The position numbers were made by a program, and so were the translations under genes. A DNA stretch of 42,871 nucleotides from Muribaculaceae bacterium. Lineage in GTDB: Bacteria; Bacteroidota; Bacteroidia; Bacteroidales; Muribaculaceae. Under the pieces are notes generated by a model. It did no database searches. It saw nothing but the letters and a program-made list of their open reading frames with translations, and was not told where the DNA came from. Positions within the stretch are counted from its first letter, which is position 1. Each line of letters starts with the position of its first letter. Below, piece after piece: positions 41,723 to 42,871 of the stretch. The stretch spans positions 1 through 42,871 of the forward strand of contig JAIDBM010000064.1 in assembly GCA_029056365.1 (NCBI GenBank). The letters are read 5' to 3'.

Positions 41723-42722
41723 CTATTCAGCTATTTTCGACATTCCCCATCTGTATACTTTATCTATAGCAAGGGTTTTGACATTGTATTTTAATGCCAG
41801 TTCCTTGATGAACCGTAGTCCGAAAGGAAAATCTTCTGTAAAATACCGGCTTCCGAAATCAGGAATCCATCCACCCGATACAGCCTTCATGGGTGACAGA
41901 ATGCCTTTAAAAGCATTTATCGATTTAATCTTTTTTGTAAGAGACGAAGCATCACTCGACTCATAATAATCTAATAGAGAGGGTATTACCCCCCCCCATT
42001 TTCATTTCATTCAATAATCCCATAAACTCTGTGTCCATGGCTATTAAAGTCTCGGAGGCATCATCAGTCCAGTCAGAGTAGAAATATCCTCGTTCCGGAT
42101 ATACCTCTCCTTGATAGTCTTTCCACATTGAATAGAGTCGACCGGTATGAAGTATCGGATTACTGTTGGTAAGAGATGCCTCATAGAAATTATCAAGAAG
42201 CTTTATCGGAGTGAGAAACAGTTTCTCAAGAGTCTGTCGAAGATATTCCGGATTGCTTGAATTCTCAATAGCTACATTCAGCGATTCCTTGTAACCCAAT
42301 AAATCTCCTGTTGTTCCGTATTCTCTCACTCTTGATATAAACGGCACCCTTTGGAATCCGAATAAAGCATATTGGCTTCCAAGTATTTCATGTGCAATGA
42401 AAAAGAAGCCTGTGCTTGATACTATGGAACCGATCACAGCATCGTCTCTCAGATATGGTTTGATATCCTCAAGTGTCTTCTCTATCAGATAGCCAGGAAC
42501 ACAAAGAAGTATAAGATCGCAACCTGGAATTACATCAGCAGCGCAATTGCTTACCAACGACAATTCTCCCGAATACTCCTTACCTACGCAATCATATACG
42601 GAAATTGTTTTTTTCCATTTATCAGGATGTCCGCTAAGAATATTGACGGTATGCTGCTGTGATGCAAATACTCCTGCACATACAATTCCAAGGCTTCCGC
42701 CGCCGCAAATACAAATTTTCAT
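41723..42722 (-). pseudogene. NAD(P)-dependent opine/octopine-type dehydrogenase, frameshifted at a G9 tract
   Basis: The reading frame starts at 42722 with the nucleotide-binding MKICICGGGSLGIVCAGVF, runs through LILLCVPGYLIE and the catalytic-His-like segment SNPILHTGRLYSMW, and then meets nine consecutive G (41989-41997, minus strand) after residue 242. As written it leaves the frame there and stops at 41961. Removing one G continues the protein for 90 more residues (GGVIPSLLDYYESSD ... YFTEDFPFGLRFIKELA ... ending at TAG 41723-41725), giving 332 residues, the normal length of the octopine/nopaline dehydrogenase family. Members reductively join an amino acid and a keto acid; substrate unknown. 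It is either phase-variable, a pseudogene or a sequencing error. Confidence 0.87.
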
Positions 42723-42758
42723 TCTGTATATGACACAAGTTTTTTATCATTATCCATT

Positions 42759-42772
42759 ACCCCATATGGGGT
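42759..42772 (-). promoter_or_regulatory. 14-bp palindrome just after the opine-dehydrogenase -7 box
   Basis: ACCCCATATGGGGT is a perfect palindrome lying 5 bp after the -7 box on the minus strand, at the expected transcription start. It could be an operator. Nothing else links it to a known regulator. Confidence 0.4.
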
Positions 42773-42777
42773 CGGCA

Positions 42778-42786
42778 ACAAAGGTA
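42778..42786 (-). promoter_or_regulatory. -7 element of the opine-dehydrogenase-type gene
   Basis: TACCTTTGT on the minus strand, with TTTC at 42807-42810 as a near -33 match, 20 bp away. Confidence 0.5.
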
Positions 42787-42839
42787 ATCAATTATTGGCT
42801 CAAGCCGAAATACCGGTGCATGAATTTTCCGAAAAGTGT

Positions 42840-42848
42840 TAAATTTGC
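42840..42848 (+). promoter_or_regulatory. -7 element abutting the last start codon
   Basis: TAAATTTGC ends 3 bp before the ATG at 42852. There is no clear -33 TTTG. Confidence 0.45.
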
Positions 42849-42851
42849 AGT

Positions 42852-42871
42852 ATGAAAACCGCAGATGCAAT
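42852..42871 (+). CDS. first codons of a gene leaving the window
   Basis: ATG followed by codons for KTADA and two more bases. A -7 element lies directly upstream. Six codons are too few to name the product; the call rests on the promoter and open frame only. Confidence 0.35.

Noticed and set aside
41715..41966. An 83-codon plus-strand frame at the right-hand end
   Set aside because: It is antisense to the last third of the frameshifted opine-dehydrogenase-type gene, whose conserved residues explain the region.
1..42871. tRNA, rRNA, transposase, integrase or attachment sites
   Set aside because: None was recognised on either strand by reading; a tRNA scan or IS search was not possible.

Overview
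This window comes from a gut-type Bacteroidales chromosome, most likely Muribaculaceae (inferred from gene content and style; no marker search was possible). Support: a SusC/SusD polysaccharide utilization locus, Bacteroidetes promoters (TTTG, about 20 bp, TAnnTTTG) before most transcription units, many lipoproteins, a zinc-motif-less ROK kinase next to a XylR/AraC-type regulator, and DUF2851, DUF3244 and WG-repeat proteins. Most genes are of middling GC; about 5.8-16.5 kb is visibly richer in A/T.

Layout. (1) 1-2.85 kb, minus strand: a possible broken arginyl-tRNA synthetase N-terminus at the edge, manC and a CstA transporter. (2) 2.9-5.8 kb, plus: pyrH, frr, a HAD phosphatase and ribF, tightly packed. 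(3) 5.8-7.4 kb: an AAA-ATPase/PD-(D/E)XK protein. (4) 7.5-16.3 kb: the most interesting region, a peptide natural-product (RiPP) locus. It holds a membrane-anchored TPR regulator, a DUF3244 secreted protein, an 85-residue nine-cysteine precursor with a double-glycine leader, a radical SAM/SPASM maturase, a dedicated outer-membrane beta-barrel, a C39-peptidase ABC exporter and a 52-residue single-TM protein that looks like the stump of an HlyD adaptor. A near-perfect terminator hairpin separates precursor from maturase, and three TTTGAATAAT elements precede the operon promoter. (5) 16.3-16.57 kb: a 33-bp tandem repeat. (6) 16.6-18.9 kb, minus: nucleoside kinase and TPR protein. (7) 19.1-26.9 kb, plus: CorA, pgi, coaX, an outer-membrane protein, lptC, a CNNM/CorC-type protein and a flippase. 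(8) 26.8-29.3 kb, minus: WG-repeat lipoprotein and DUF2851 protein. (9) 29.3-41.7 kb: XylR/AraC-type regulator divergent from a polysaccharide utilization operon (ROK kinase, GH2 exo-beta-glucosaminidase, SusC, SusD, surface lipoprotein, GH20 hexosaminidase). (10) 41.7-42.87 kb: an opine-dehydrogenase-family gene frameshifted at a G9 tract, then the first codons of another gene.

How the parts work together. In the RiPP locus the maturase would modify the cysteine-rich core, the C39 domain would cut after Gly-Gly during export, and the beta-barrel could provide the outer-membrane step. In the polysaccharide locus SusC/SusD and the surface lipoprotein would bind and import a glycan containing glucosamine and N-acetylglucosamine, GH20 and GH2 would remove GlcNAc and GlcN from its end, and the ROK kinase would phosphorylate the sugar. 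The divergent regulator has a matching set of sites spaced 21 bp apart at both promoters.
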